Virus record (IMG/VR): IMGVR_UViG_3300018083_000053 | Span: 1 to 45,063 of that record | Direction: 5' to 3' (one strand) | DNA length: 45,063 nucleotides | DNA from: a virus | Part shown: positions 32,745 to 41,838 of the stretch, one piece after another | How the letters are laid out: each line of letters starts with the position of its first letter | Position numbering within the stretch: the first letter of the stretch is position 1 | The notes under the pieces: model-generated | Databases searched by the model: none | Seen by the model: only the letters and a program-made list of their open reading frames with translations | Told to the model about the DNA's origin: nothing | Translations under genes and position numbers: made by a program

Positions 32745-33449
32745 TTACGGATTCGGGCTCGTCGGATACCAGTTGTAAGGAACTCCGCCGCCCGTTGAAG
32801 CCGGGGTTAGTTTCCTGCGTGCCAGATTCATAGTGATTTCTTGGAATCTGTCATCTGCAAGAGTTTGCTGATCCTGAGCCGCTCCGGCATTGATATCGTC
32901 ATTCGATAGCGTCATCCAAGCGACGGCATGCACGAGCATGTCATCGTCAAGGTCCATAACATCATCCCAATCCCAAGGATTCTGTCTGCCATCCTTGGAA
33001 AACTCTCGGGGATAATGACGCCAACAAACAACGATCTTGCCTCTTGTGGACGGAGGAATGATCTGGAGACGCCTCCACTGATAATCGGGATCGATCGTCG
33101 GTAGACTCGTCCAGAACAAAGCACTCGTACCACGTAGCGAGTTCGGATTGCGTCGTCGGTCTAAGACCGGAATCTCAAAGTTCCTATTCTCGGGAAACAC
33201 CGAGAGGATATCTTCGAAGTCACGAAGGTGTTGAAAGGTATCCTCGGTAATCTTGCCAGAGATACCATCGAGTTCGACGAGCGACCACGAGATGAATTGA
33301 TCCCACGGATATTTCTTGTGGAACAAGTTGAACGCCCGGATGCAATCGCGAAACATACGATCATCGCTATATGTCTGCACGCCTGCACCCGGAACGTCAC
33401 CAAGGGTTTCTTGAGCATCTGTGACGATCTCGCGAATCGTTTTGGACAT
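32745..33449 (-). CDS. Tail adaptor protein, gp11-like (234 aa)
   Basis: ATG 33449 lies behind palindrome copy 33462-33474. Length and pattern (IREIVTDAQETLGD, FRDCIRAFNLFHKKYPWDQF, WRRLQIIPPSTRGKIVVCWR) match the T7 tail tubular A/head-tail adaptor type that forms the ring between portal and nozzle. The neighbouring nozzle gene supports this. Confidence 0.75.
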   Translation of the reverse strand: MSKTIREIVTDAQETLGDVPGAGVQTYSDDRMFRDCIRAFNLFHKKYPWDQFISWSLVELDGISGKITEDTFQHLRDFEDILSVFPENRNFEIPVLDRRRNPNSLRGTSALFWTSLPTIDPDYQWRRLQIIPPSTRGKIVVCWRHYPREFSKDGRQNPWDWDDVMDLDDDMLVHAVAWMTLSNDDINAGAAQDQQTLADDRFQEITMNLARRKLTPASTGGGVPYNWYPTSPNP

Positions 33450-33473
33450 TGGGAAACCCCTGTGTGAATCACA

Positions 33474-34145
33474 CTAAGCGTTGTACTGCCTAATGCCGTG
33501 AAGTCCGCCATTATTGTTCACATTCACGCCGGTATCCGGCCGAATGCAGACAATGTATTCCTTAACACCGTCGGGAGCGGCGGTTGGAATATATTGTCCA
33601 CGGGGATCGCCCGACGCTGCGGTTGCAGGATCGGTGAGATCAGGCGCAACGATCTTGGCAAAAGCCAGATCGATGAATGCTCCGGCTTCCTTGACCCACT
33701 CAAGTGAGCCTTTCCACGGGAGGGAAAGGTTCGCACCACGAGCCACCGTAATCGCGGCAACGGCTGTCGTGTGTCCGGGCATACCTCTCGCACCGAAGAT
33801 GCGATAGAACGGTTTCTTCATCGCACCGCCGGCGACGACGATATCCTCGACCATTGGCTGACCGAGATAGTCCTCACCGAAGATACGCACACTGGTCGAA
33901 CCCGTGAGCGCTGTCGTAACGGCCAGAACTACGTTCCGTCCATACGGCGTATCGGTGAACTCAATCGGGGCGGAAGCATATCCCGATCCGTTTGCCGGAA
34001 TATTGATGGTAATAGCACCACCGGCGGCAAGAGGGCGTCCAAGCGAGACAATATTCCCCTCATTGGCATTCAGTGAGCTTGCGTATTGCATGCCGGGGAC
34101 ATACATATTGACCCCCTGCATGAATCCTTGTCGATCACGAAACAT
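33474..34145 (-). CDS. Virion structural protein of unknown type (223 aa)
   Basis: ATG 34145 follows AGGAGAGTCTT. Beta-rich, Gly/Ala-rich sequence with many Pro/Val strands, e.g. VVLAVTTALTGSTSVRIFGE. Between capsid and tail adaptor; could be a capsid decoration protein or a head completion protein. Its TAG stop supplies the first base of palindrome copy 33462-33474 on the - strand. Confidence 0.7.
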   Translation of the reverse strand: MFRDRQGFMQGVNMYVPGMQYASSLNANEGNIVSLGRPLAAGGAITINIPANGSGYASAPIEFTDTPYGRNVVLAVTTALTGSTSVRIFGEDYLGQPMVEDIVVAGGAMKKPFYRIFGARGMPGHTTAVAAITVARGANLSLPWKGSLEWVKEAGAFIDLAFAKIVAPDLTDPATAASGDPRGQYIPTAAPDGVKEYIVCIRPDTGVNVNNNGGLHGIRQYNA

Positions 34146-34171
34146 AAGACTCTCCTATGGATTTGAATGGT

Positions 34172-34585
34172 TTATGCCGCGTCCTCCGCCGGAACGTCCT
34201 CCGGATCGAAGTCCTTCACTTCAATCTTGCCACGAGCCTCGGCCAAGTTAATGACCATCTGCTCAAGCTCGCGGTAGCTTGCCATACGGAGATGCGGGTC
34301 TTGGGAGAAGAACATCTTCCCAAGAGGGCTATTGGGATCGTTGAGCCCTTCGAGTTGAATGATCTTGGGCTCCTTGTGAAGCTGGTAATGACGAAGCATG
34401 GCAAGGGACTTAACCCTTATTGCATGTCCACGGGGAAAGTAAACCAGATACCCCGCATCTTCATCGACCAGTTTCTTCTTGATGCCGTCTTTGGACCAGT
34501 AATGCTTCTCACGCTTCACTGAACCTTCCTGCTTGACGACAACATAAGCAAGTCTCGATCCGTTCAGTATTCCTGAAATAGCCAT
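34172..34585 (-). CDS. Hypothetical protein beside the capsid gene (137 aa)
   Basis: ATG 34585 follows CGGAGATTGCT, behind palindrome copy 34600-34612. Alpha/beta composition with an acidic C-terminus (DFDPEDVPAEDAA). The 26-nt gap after it is the only gene gap of that size in the late operon without a palindrome. Possible head assembly factor. Confidence 0.7.
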   Translation of the reverse strand: MAISGILNGSRLAYVVVKQEGSVKREKHYWSKDGIKKKLVDEDAGYLVYFPRGHAIRVKSLAMLRHYQLHKEPKIIQLEGLNDPNSPLGKMFFSQDPHLRMASYRELEQMVINLAEARGKIEVKDFDPEDVPAEDAA

Positions 34586-34612
34586 AGCAATCTCCGTTCG
34601 TGTGAATCACAC

Positions 34613-34629
34613 GACAGGCTTCGCCTGTC
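34613..34629 (-). terminator. Hairpin after the major capsid gene
   Basis: GACAGGC and GCCTGTC form a perfect 7-bp stem with a GAA loop on the - strand, between the capsid stop codon and palindrome copy 34600-34612. No U-run; could stabilise the abundant capsid message. Confidence 0.55.
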
Positions 34630-35598
34630 TTATGAGTTGGTCAGGTACGCATGGGTGCGGTATTGCCTCCATGAGCAAAGCTGACCTTCCCAGACAACAC
34701 GGCGGCCGGTGGCATCCATGTTCCACGGAGACGACAGCTTCTTGATACGCATATTCGCCCCACGCAGGATGTGCAGCGTGAGGTATTCCTCGTTCACGAA
34801 GTACGCATCGTTCGAAGCAAGCTTCTCATCAAAGAGGAGCGGAACCCCATTGTGGGTTGTGCCGGAGATTCCGAGATTGACAAGCTTTCGACCTGTGCCG
34901 GAATCCTTGAGTTGAATTTGCTGCTTGTCTCTCGCCGCAGCTTTGTGCATCCGGTAGATGTTCCGGCCGGCGAAAATGACGGTAGGCCGAGGGGAAGATT
35001 GCCCATCCGTCGCACGGTTGAGATCGAGTTCGAGAATATCGTCGAAGGCTTCTTCGATGTTCTCTGGCGAAAGGGTACCATTGAAATCATAGGAGGAACT
35101 CCGCCACTGGGACTCATTCGCGAGGTTGATCCCGCCAACTACGCCAGTGGTTGGATCAGCAGGAATAAGATTGCCCAGACCATTAGGGTCAGACCCAGTG
35201 CCCACCGACGTATGGTATGTGGCGAACTTGCGCTTAATCGATTCATCAAGCGCCTGAATCTTGCCCTTAAGAATCTTGAAAATCTCTGCTCGACCTTGGT
35301 TCTCATCCTCTTCCTGATCAGAAATAATGAGAGAACCAACAACGCGAGACATATAGTACTCCACAGTGGAGAACTCATTTGTCTGGTCGATAGAAACTGT
35401 ATCATAGTACTGCATCGATTGAACGTTGGGATTGAGGCCGGTGATCAGCGGATTGGTGATCTGCGGGCCGCCATCCTCGGTTACGACACGCTTTTTAGCG
35501 TGAAGATAGGCACTAACCGTGCCACTGATCGCGGAAGCCATGATCAACTTGGCTCGCGACCTATCCAACATTGAATGTATGATTGTGTCAAGGACCAT
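34630..35598 (-). CDS. Major capsid protein (322 aa)
   Basis: Likely HK97-fold capsid protein: early helix, ITGLNPNVQSM and FSTVEYYMSRVVGSLIISDQ, a spine-type long helix (GRAEIFKILKGKIQALDESI), GTGSDPNGLGNL loop, PTVIFAGRNIYRMHKAA and a terminal domain ending in W-x-GQ-x-CSWRQYRTHAYL. Downstream of scaffold and portal genes, the normal order. Palindrome copy 35613-35625 precedes the start. Confidence 0.85.
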   Translation of the reverse strand: MVLDTIIHSMLDRSRAKLIMASAISGTVSAYLHAKKRVVTEDGGPQITNPLITGLNPNVQSMQYYDTVSIDQTNEFSTVEYYMSRVVGSLIISDQEEDENQGRAEIFKILKGKIQALDESIKRKFATYHTSVGTGSDPNGLGNLIPADPTTGVVGGINLANESQWRSSSYDFNGTLSPENIEEAFDDILELDLNRATDGQSSPRPTVIFAGRNIYRMHKAAARDKQQIQLKDSGTGRKLVNLGISGTTHNGVPLLFDEKLASNDAYFVNEEYLTLHILRGANMRIKKLSSPWNMDATGRRVVWEGQLCSWRQYRTHAYLTNS

Positions 35599-35628
35599 AA
35601 CTTCACCCGTCTGTGTGACTCACACGAG

Positions 35629-36834
35629 CTATCTTGCGGCTGAATTGCCTAAGACTTCCCGAATGATTGCGTCGTATGACATACTGGGGTGGGCGACTCC
35701 AGCGTTAGAGCCTCTTCCCCTGTCACCACCGGATGGGGCCATACCCTGCCCATTCGGTAGACTCCGCGAAGGTGGACGTTGCCCACCATTCGGGGTGCCA
35801 TTAAGCCGCTGTCTCTGACTTCGCGATGGGCCTTGACGTGGATCAACGCCATTACGAATCAGGTGAAGTTGGACTTTATCCCAAATTTCTCCCAGTGACA
35901 TATGCTGAAACCGGGGTTGTTGTAAAACAGCATGGAAGATATTCGTATAGGGAATTGCCTCGGGTGTACTTCCAAAGAACTGATTTACTTGAGTCTCTGC
36001 TTGACGCAGGTATTGGGAATCGACTTCTTGCTTCTGACGCTCTTGCTGCTGCTGGTTCGTAAACTGCTGAACCGGAGCGATACCAGCTTGGATTTCTTTC
36101 CGAATCTGCTCCACAAGCGTCTTCGGATCGATGTTCTTGTTATCCATACCTAACTGTGTTATATCTATACCACCTAATGCAGCTCTTGTCAAGAGGTTTT
36201 TTAGCACGCCTACCGGATCGGTTTGTGCTTGCTTATAGTAGCTCGCGGCTTCCAAAAGGCCCTCTTTCGGCAAATCATAGGCATTAAGCTGCTTCATTGT
36301 GGTCTTGAGATCGCTGAGTTCCTTCTCGAAACCTAAGCCTATCTCCACGGCTCGGTTGAGCTTTCCACGCTCCTGTTGCATCTGGTTCTGTATATTACCA
36401 GTTGCAGCACGAATGTATTCTGTTGCCTGTTTATGAACTCTCTGATAGATACGGGCTTCCGACCCTGCCCGTGCGATAAGTTCTCCGGTTCGAGAATCAA
36501 TAAGATTCCCTTTCTTATCCGCCCTGAATGTCGCTCTAGGATCGAATTTAAGCGCGTTTTGGCGCAACGGATCAGTAGCTTGTTGACGTTCGACACTGCG
36601 CTCTGGGGCTTGTTGACGTTGTTCGAACCTCTGGGGTTCGGGAATCTCGCCATCCTGTTCGTGTGAATCAAACGAGCGCCCTTCTGGTTCGTTCGCTTGT
36701 CCTTGATCGGTTTCTCCATCGTCACCACCCCAATCGAGATCACCTTGCGGCGCAAGTTCTTCATCGGTCAGTCCCATGGAATCCTTGATAACTTCCATAC
36801 CAACCTTATCATCTGGGTCCAATCCGCCGGGCAT
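35629..36834 (-). CDS. Scaffolding protein (401 aa)
   Basis: ATG 36834 follows ACAGGAGAGCGAAT. Acidic, Gln/Glu/Arg-rich and helical, with disordered ends and a long coiled-coil-like centre; immediately upstream of the capsid gene. This is the usual profile of podovirus capsid scaffolds, which direct procapsid assembly and then exit. A near copy of the palindrome (36661-36673, one mismatch) lies inside. Confidence 0.8.
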   Translation of the reverse strand: MPGGLDPDDKVGMEVIKDSMGLTDEELAPQGDLDWGGDDGETDQGQANEPEGRSFDSHEQDGEIPEPQRFEQRQQAPERSVERQQATDPLRQNALKFDPRATFRADKKGNLIDSRTGELIARAGSEARIYQRVHKQATEYIRAATGNIQNQMQQERGKLNRAVEIGLGFEKELSDLKTTMKQLNAYDLPKEGLLEAASYYKQAQTDPVGVLKNLLTRAALGGIDITQLGMDNKNIDPKTLVEQIRKEIQAGIAPVQQFTNQQQQERQKQEVDSQYLRQAETQVNQFFGSTPEAIPYTNIFHAVLQQPRFQHMSLGEIWDKVQLHLIRNGVDPRQGPSRSQRQRLNGTPNGGQRPPSRSLPNGQGMAPSGGDRGRGSNAGVAHPSMSYDAIIREVLGNSAAR

Positions 36835-36866
36835 ATTCGCTCTCCTGTTTCGTGTGAATCACACGG

Positions 36867-39179
36867 TTACTGTACTGTTGGTCTCGATCCTTGAACTTGG
36901 CTCGTAGGTGGAGGTCCACCGGGAGGTTGTCCTGTGGGCGGGGCACCGGGAGCGCCTCCACCTTGCATCATCTGCATCACCTTTTGCAAGAACTGGGCAA
37001 TCGCTTCGGGCGGAGCGCCTTGGGCATGCATCTCTTGAACTTTCTGCTTCACCTCGGGCGGAAGGTTCGCAAGCTCGGGTGGAATCTCTCCCTGAGCACC
37101 GGGCGCACCAGCAGGTCCGGGCGCTCCTGCACCCTGTGGTCCCATCGCTCCGGGTGGGGGTTGATTTTGTCCCGGCTGCGGAGGTGCCTGCGCGCCGGAA
37201 GAGTTCCCACGCTGCATATTCATCTCCATTTCCTTCTCCATCAAGTCCCAATCCTCGGGCTTGATGACAACCTCTGTGAAGGCTTGTTCGAGAACCCTGA
37301 GCGCCACTTTCATCGATGTCATGGGGGCGGCAGAAGCAAATTGACCAATCGCCTGAGCAACTTGAATGGCTTCCTTTTTCTTAAACACACTATTCGGCTT
37401 CTCACTCGTACCGGGAACAAGATCGAGAGCAAATCGTCGATTGTATTCCTGTAAGGTCATAGCCGACCAGCCTTCGGCTAACTTGGTGCCAATATAACTA
37501 ATCACTTCATCCTTAGACATATTCTGAACGCACTGCTCTAAAAGAGCCTTACACATATCCGCTATCACATCCTCCACGACTTCGATCTTAGCTCCGACAG
37601 ACATGCGTGCCGCATCTTGATAGGACTGAACGCTTGCCTCATTCGTATTAGTCTTAAACTGTACTCCCCGGATGGCGTCAGAGGTATTAGATATACGATT
37701 GATCGAGTTGATAGTAGGCTCTTTATTAAAGAGTGCCTCATAGTTGAGAGAAGGGGGTACAAGTGCTTCGAACACGTCGCCGATTTTACTACCCTCAGGA
37801 ACCTTAACTCCGATGACTGACTGCTCATCAACAAATCCTCTCTTAATCGCACTCATAAGAATCTCAGCGTCAGGAGCCGAGAGCTTATGAGAGTTATAGA
37901 AGAAGAAATTGAATATTGAGTTCCTAATCCTCGCAACTTGTCGATTGATCTGATTGATTTCGTCCTGTTGGTCTAGATAGTAGGATACCTCGCCAACGGT
38001 TGTAGTTTGTCCAGTGGACAATCCGAATCCAATAATGAAGTAAGGAAAAAATCTCGTTGTTTTAGTATAGTCGTCCCATATCCAAAGCGGATATGTCCAA
38101 TCATCAGCCGCGAACAGGGAAGTTCGTCTTGTAGCCTTATCCCAAAAGAGCCAGCACTCAGTATAGTACAGAGAGCGATAACCTGAGACTTCTTCATTCT
38201 CTTGGAGAGAGGTTTCACCGCTGAGCGATTCCAATACGAGGCCATAAGCATCATCCTTCTGGTTGCCTGAGCCAGCCGTAAACGTAGCCTTGTGCGTCGG
38301 CTTGAATAGATAATACCAGCAATCGGAATCGGGTTCTTTGCGTGTGAATTTGTGCTTGAGGTATGCCGTGGGCAGATAACACCTCTCAGCCATCCAGCGA
38401 GCGTCTGTACCATCTGGCATCTCTGCAACCGGATCAACCACAAGGTTCTTTGCCATAACGTTACTAAGCTTCGGGCCGCCTTGTTCGAACACGCTGGCTA
38501 CGGATTCGATTGCTGCGAGCTTGCCGTAAGCACTCTCAAGAGCCTTCGTACTCTTGGCCTTCTCAATCTCCTTAGTCACATCCATTAGGTCTTTGAGAAC
38601 ACCATCAGATGAATCAGTCTTGAGGATATAATCCAGTTTCAGCACGCCAAAGTTGGTCATGAGAGCTATGCCAACGGCTTTTTTCACCTTGGGTTTGCAG
38701 TTGAGTGCATTCTTGCCTTTGAGTAATGCATTCAATAGGGCTCGGGCTGCATCGGCGAACTTCTCATCTTCTTTGTCTGTTGTGTTTACAGCAATGTCAG
38801 GATCGCGGCCATAAACAGCAGGAAGCATAACGTTAACATTAGAATAGACGACGTTTTCCGTAACGTCCCCACGACTGAAAGTGCCTTTTGAGCTTGACGA
38901 TACTTTGACCTGATGGTTGTTGTAATAGGCAAAGCACTGCTCCCATGCATCATGGATCAGTTCATTGGCTTTCAAGGCGCTATCAACCATCGTGCGGCAA
39001 AGCGATCCAAACGCCTTTGACACGGGGATACGCGAATCAGGATAGACCTGATACGGCGGGGGCTCTTTCTTCGAGGCTTTCGTCTCGGGTTTCTTCCCAT
39101 CGATGATCGCGTTTACATCGAAATCATCGCCCTGCGGATCATCGCTGTCGCCCATATCAAAATCGTTGGTTTCGGCCAT
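36867..39179 (-). CDS. Portal protein (770 aa)
   Basis: Large portal of the podovirus type: acidic N-terminal 40 residues, then helical clip/stem parts, with W-I-W-D-D-Y-T-K-T-T-R-F-F-P-Y and Y-L-D-Q-Q-D-E-I-N-Q-I-N-R segments, the latter typical of the stem helix of these portals. The C-terminal 100 residues are Pro/Gly/Gln-rich and low complexity, reminiscent of the small proteins at 21669-23961. Forms the DNA entry/exit ring. Confidence 0.85.
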   Translation of the reverse strand: MAETNDFDMGDSDDPQGDDFDVNAIIDGKKPETKASKKEPPPYQVYPDSRIPVSKAFGSLCRTMVDSALKANELIHDAWEQCFAYYNNHQVKVSSSSKGTFSRGDVTENVVYSNVNVMLPAVYGRDPDIAVNTTDKEDEKFADAARALLNALLKGKNALNCKPKVKKAVGIALMTNFGVLKLDYILKTDSSDGVLKDLMDVTKEIEKAKSTKALESAYGKLAAIESVASVFEQGGPKLSNVMAKNLVVDPVAEMPDGTDARWMAERCYLPTAYLKHKFTRKEPDSDCWYYLFKPTHKATFTAGSGNQKDDAYGLVLESLSGETSLQENEEVSGYRSLYYTECWLFWDKATRRTSLFAADDWTYPLWIWDDYTKTTRFFPYFIIGFGLSTGQTTTVGEVSYYLDQQDEINQINRQVARIRNSIFNFFFYNSHKLSAPDAEILMSAIKRGFVDEQSVIGVKVPEGSKIGDVFEALVPPSLNYEALFNKEPTINSINRISNTSDAIRGVQFKTNTNEASVQSYQDAARMSVGAKIEVVEDVIADMCKALLEQCVQNMSKDEVISYIGTKLAEGWSAMTLQEYNRRFALDLVPGTSEKPNSVFKKKEAIQVAQAIGQFASAAPMTSMKVALRVLEQAFTEVVIKPEDWDLMEKEMEMNMQRGNSSGAQAPPQPGQNQPPPGAMGPQGAGAPGPAGAPGAQGEIPPELANLPPEVKQKVQEMHAQGAPPEAIAQFLQKVMQMMQGGGAPGAPPTGQPPGGPPPTSQVQGSRPTVQ

Positions 39180-39206
39180 TTGATTTCCCCGTGTGAATCA
39201 CACAAA

Positions 39207-39515
39207 CTAAAAGTTCGCTTCAAGGCCAAACAAGTCGCGACACACTTGCTCACGAATAATGTTCTTGACTGTATTCGAGTCAAGAGGATTAATGATGTTG
39301 TACACCCAATCGTGGATGCAATTGGCAAGACCCATTTCGTTGAGTCTCACAAGGGTTTCGTAGATCGAGTCTCCTGCCTCATCCGCAGTTGTAACCTCGT
39401 CCATATTGAGTGCAATATTGGGCGCCTCATTCACGAACGAGTCATACAGCGTACTCATATTGGGGTTATAATACTTAATCACATTCAATGCTGCAATGAT
39501 ATCGTCCGTAGTCAT
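39207..39515 (-). CDS. Hypothetical protein between portal and lysis-type genes (102 aa)
   Basis: ATG 39515 follows CGGAGGACGGTAAT. Helical, acidic, with LDSNTVKNIIREQVCRDLFG at the end. Directly follows the lipoprotein gene. No signal peptide and no hydrolase motif, so it is not an evident endolysin. Function unknown. Confidence 0.7.
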   Translation of the reverse strand: MTTDDIIAALNVIKYYNPNMSTLYDSFVNEAPNIALNMDEVTTADEAGDSIYETLVRLNEMGLANCIHDWVYNIINPLDSNTVKNIIREQVCRDLFGLEANF

Positions 39516-39516
39516 A

Positions 39517-39750
39517 TTACCGTCCTCCGTCGCAGCGCGCAATCTGAACCAAGGTCCGCGCCAACTGTTTGCATTGTATCCGAGCATTGATCGCATCAAG
39601 TTCCGTCTGAGTCACCCCAACCGGATCGCGTGTTGTCAGCATACAGCCGCTCAAGAGTAGAAAGCCTATGAATACCAATGTGTAACACACACTGAAATAT
39701 ACCAACGCCCCTTGCGGCCCCGACAACCAATATCGAAACCGGCCGATCAC
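39517..39750 (-). CDS. Small lipoprotein, o-spanin candidate (77 aa)
   Basis: GTG 39750 forms a GTGA overlap with the stop of the upstream two-TM gene. A hydrophobic segment (ALVYFSVCYTLVFIGFLLLSG) ends at L-L-S-G-C, a lipobox, followed by a short periplasmic tail. Such small outer-membrane lipoproteins next to holin-type genes are usually o-spanins that link to an inner-membrane i-spanin during lysis. Confidence 0.6.
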   Translation of the reverse strand: MIGRFRYWLSGPQGALVYFSVCYTLVFIGFLLLSGCMLTTRDPVGVTQTELDAINARIQCKQLARTLVQIARCDGGR

Positions 39751-39923
39751 CGCACTGGACTCCCAAACACATGCAAGCCCAGAAGGCCCACAAGGATAAA
39801 GATCACGAGCCAAGAGCCAAAAGGTGCCCACGGCGCTCCAGACGGCCTCCAAGGATTCATGCCCCAGACCCCGAAGATCAAAGTGATAACATAGATCAAC
39901 CAGAACCAGATACCTGCACCCAT
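39747..39923 (-). CDS. Two-transmembrane holin-like protein (58 aa)
   Basis: ATG 39923 follows GGAGGCTAAC. Two hydrophobic helices (about residues 4-20 and 38-54) with a W/P-rich loop; begins MGAGIWFWLIYVITLIFGVW. Small two-helix membrane proteins in this position are typical holins or pinholins. The gene lies in a tight cluster with the TM/coiled-coil protein and the lipoprotein. Confidence 0.65.
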   Translation of the reverse strand: MGAGIWFWLIYVITLIFGVWGMNPWRPSGAPWAPFGSWLVIFILVGLLGLHVFGSPVR

Positions 39924-39932
39924 GTTAGCCTC

Positions 39933-40190
39933 CTACTTTGTTAACTTGTCTACGATTCTTTCGATGCTTACCCGATTGCTTCTCATCTCGCTTTCTAGCG
40001 TGGTGAGCCGCCCATCCACTCTTTCGAGGTGCGGGCTTCCCCTCGTCTCCAAAGTATTCACTCTTGCTTCTAGCTTTACCGAATACGCTATTAGACTCGC
40101 CGCGATCCCCAAAAAGGCCGCTAGTTGTCCTAGAAGAAAATATACCAGTCCGTGATTTTCTTGAAACCATGACCTGAACTCTTTCACCAT
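39933..40190 (-). CDS. Membrane-anchored coiled-coil protein, i-spanin/holin candidate (85 aa)
   Basis: One transmembrane helix (about 14-38, LVYFLLGQLAAFLGIAASLI) followed by a coiled coil (LEARVNTLE, LTTLESEMRSNRVSIERIV). This N-in, C-out shape fits a short i-spanin that would pair with the lipoprotein at 39517-39750; an XhlA-like haemolysin role is the alternative. ATG lies 2 nt after palindrome copy 40193-40205, with no visible ribosome-binding site. Confidence 0.6.
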   Translation of the reverse strand: MVKEFRSWFQENHGLVYFLLGQLAAFLGIAASLIAYSVKLEARVNTLETRGSPHLERVDGRLTTLESEMRSNRVSIERIVDKLTK

Positions 40191-40204
40191 CTGTGTGAAT
40201 CACA

Positions 40205-41743
40205 CTAGAAGTGTGCCCTTCTCATGTTCTTGCCGTCGTCGTCGTGTTCCATCCAGAACATATACGACGGAGCTATCTTCGATTTCGGAATTACGATTTC
40301 ACTGGGCTCGGGCTGGTGGCTAAGCATATACTTGAGAGCATCCATCGCATGGTCATCTCGGTCAATCGGTCGATCGATGTGTTCGCCCGTTGAAGTACGA
40401 TCCCAATAATAGTTCGTAATCTCGTCGGTGATAAAGTCCAGATCATCGACAAAATACAGAAGCGGTGCGGGAGACTTGCCAGTGAGGATGTGCTCATGGG
40501 CAGGCTGGTCTGCGAGATAAGCTGCAACCTTCGCAACTCCTGTGATGATATCATTCGTAGCCGGTCTGCATTCCATACCGGCAGACGAAAGTAACTGAGC
40601 AATTGGAGTGCCTGTGTCGATGTGCTTCTCAATGACCTTCTGGCGAAAGATTGAGGGATCGGCTCTGATCGACTCTTCAACGTTGATAAGATGAGCGTAT
40701 TTGTTCCTAATCTTCTGAACCCTATCGGGCTGTTGTGTGTAGTGAAGGTTTCTCTGATAGAAGCCATCCAATACAACAACTCGTCCCCAGTCATCCACAA
40801 ATCCAAAAAGATAACATGAAGGAGAGGAGATTCCAAAGTCGTATCCCTCAATCGCTCTGACATGATAATTCCGCCTTTGTAGCGACCACAGATGTTCCAT
40901 GGCTTCTTCGCGTTTGAGAAGATTTCTCTCTTCTTCGTACTCCTGATAAACAAGACCCTCATACGCGGCCCACTTGCCTTCTAAGAAGCGCAACCTCATT
41001 TGGCCGCGATATGAAGCTTCGAGACCTCTCAAGAAGTCCTCGGTGAGGTTCTCCTTATTCGTGTATGTCGAACCTTCGATCAAATCGATAATTGGAACCT
41101 TGGTCATGGGATTGACCAAAAGCTGCTCTACCACCCGCCCAGTTCGTTTATAAATCTGCAACGGCTTGATGATTTCCTTGTACACCCAATTCGATGTCGG
41201 ATTGGAAGTGAGCATGAGCCATCTAGGGCCAGAGTCAGGCATCGATTCGTCTTCGCGGCCCTCAGGGCGATATGGTGCCTGACCACGCAATCGTCCCATA
41301 AGATCAAGAAGGTCTTTATGCACGATCTCGGGGTCTTCGATCTGGTCGATCCCGATCCAATCGTATGTAGCGGAAAGGAGATTTGATGTCGTAGACCCAT
41401 CCACATTCTGCTTCCCCCTCTGGGAGATGTAGCGGAAGTTGACGATCGTTCCATTCTTCAAATAGCACGTATTGTCGTCCTGTGTCGGCATCTTCTTGAT
41501 CCAATCGGGCGGGCACCACAGGAAGAACACCCGTCTCAAAGTATCGTTTAGCTTCGGATAAGTTGAGCGGCCCAATAGGCCGTTGCTCCCCGGATACTCC
41601 ACGCATAGTTTGAGCGCCTTTATAACTAAGGCAGTGGTCTTGCCATTGGCAAAACCACCGCCGAAGAATTGGATCTTATTCCGGGACTGATCAAAGTCCC
41701 ATTGAATAGTACCCTTACGCAATTTGTAGTTATTCTGGGCCAT
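40205..41743 (-). CDS. Terminase large subunit (512 aa)
   Basis: ATPase: Walker A-like G28-GGFANGK-T36, Walker B W-I-G-I-D133 with Gln rather than Glu next. Nuclease: D302 in E-G-Y-D-F-G, D362 in I-R-A-D-P-S, and D463/D464 in the late D-D-H-A-M-D-A-L motif of RNase H-like terminases. Packages DNA into the procapsid. The TAG stop supplies the first base of palindrome copy 40193-40205. Confidence 0.9.
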   Translation of the reverse strand: MAQNNYKLRKGTIQWDFDQSRNKIQFFGGGFANGKTTALVIKALKLCVEYPGSNGLLGRSTYPKLNDTLRRVFFLWCPPDWIKKMPTQDDNTCYLKNGTIVNFRYISQRGKQNVDGSTTSNLLSATYDWIGIDQIEDPEIVHKDLLDLMGRLRGQAPYRPEGREDESMPDSGPRWLMLTSNPTSNWVYKEIIKPLQIYKRTGRVVEQLLVNPMTKVPIIDLIEGSTYTNKENLTEDFLRGLEASYRGQMRLRFLEGKWAAYEGLVYQEYEEERNLLKREEAMEHLWSLQRRNYHVRAIEGYDFGISSPSCYLFGFVDDWGRVVVLDGFYQRNLHYTQQPDRVQKIRNKYAHLINVEESIRADPSIFRQKVIEKHIDTGTPIAQLLSSAGMECRPATNDIITGVAKVAAYLADQPAHEHILTGKSPAPLLYFVDDLDFITDEITNYYWDRTSTGEHIDRPIDRDDHAMDALKYMLSHQPEPSEIVIPKSKIAPSYMFWMEHDDDGKNMRRAHF

Positions 41744-41838
41744 TTACTTCTCACTGAGAGGGCTGCGAATCGCTCATTCTCGCATTTAATTGTTTTTCGG
41801 CATTACCCGGAGCCTAAACCCCCGTGTGAATCACACAA
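41744..41838 (-). other. 95-nt spacer before the terminase gene
   Basis: Contains palindrome copy 41824-41836 just after the upstream stop codon, and only tiny frames (5-8 codons) after that. GTGAGAAG near 41750 serves as ribosome-binding site. Confidence 0.6.

Noticed and set aside
34771-35574. 267-aa frame opposite the major capsid gene
   Set aside because: Antisense shadow of a well-supported capsid gene.
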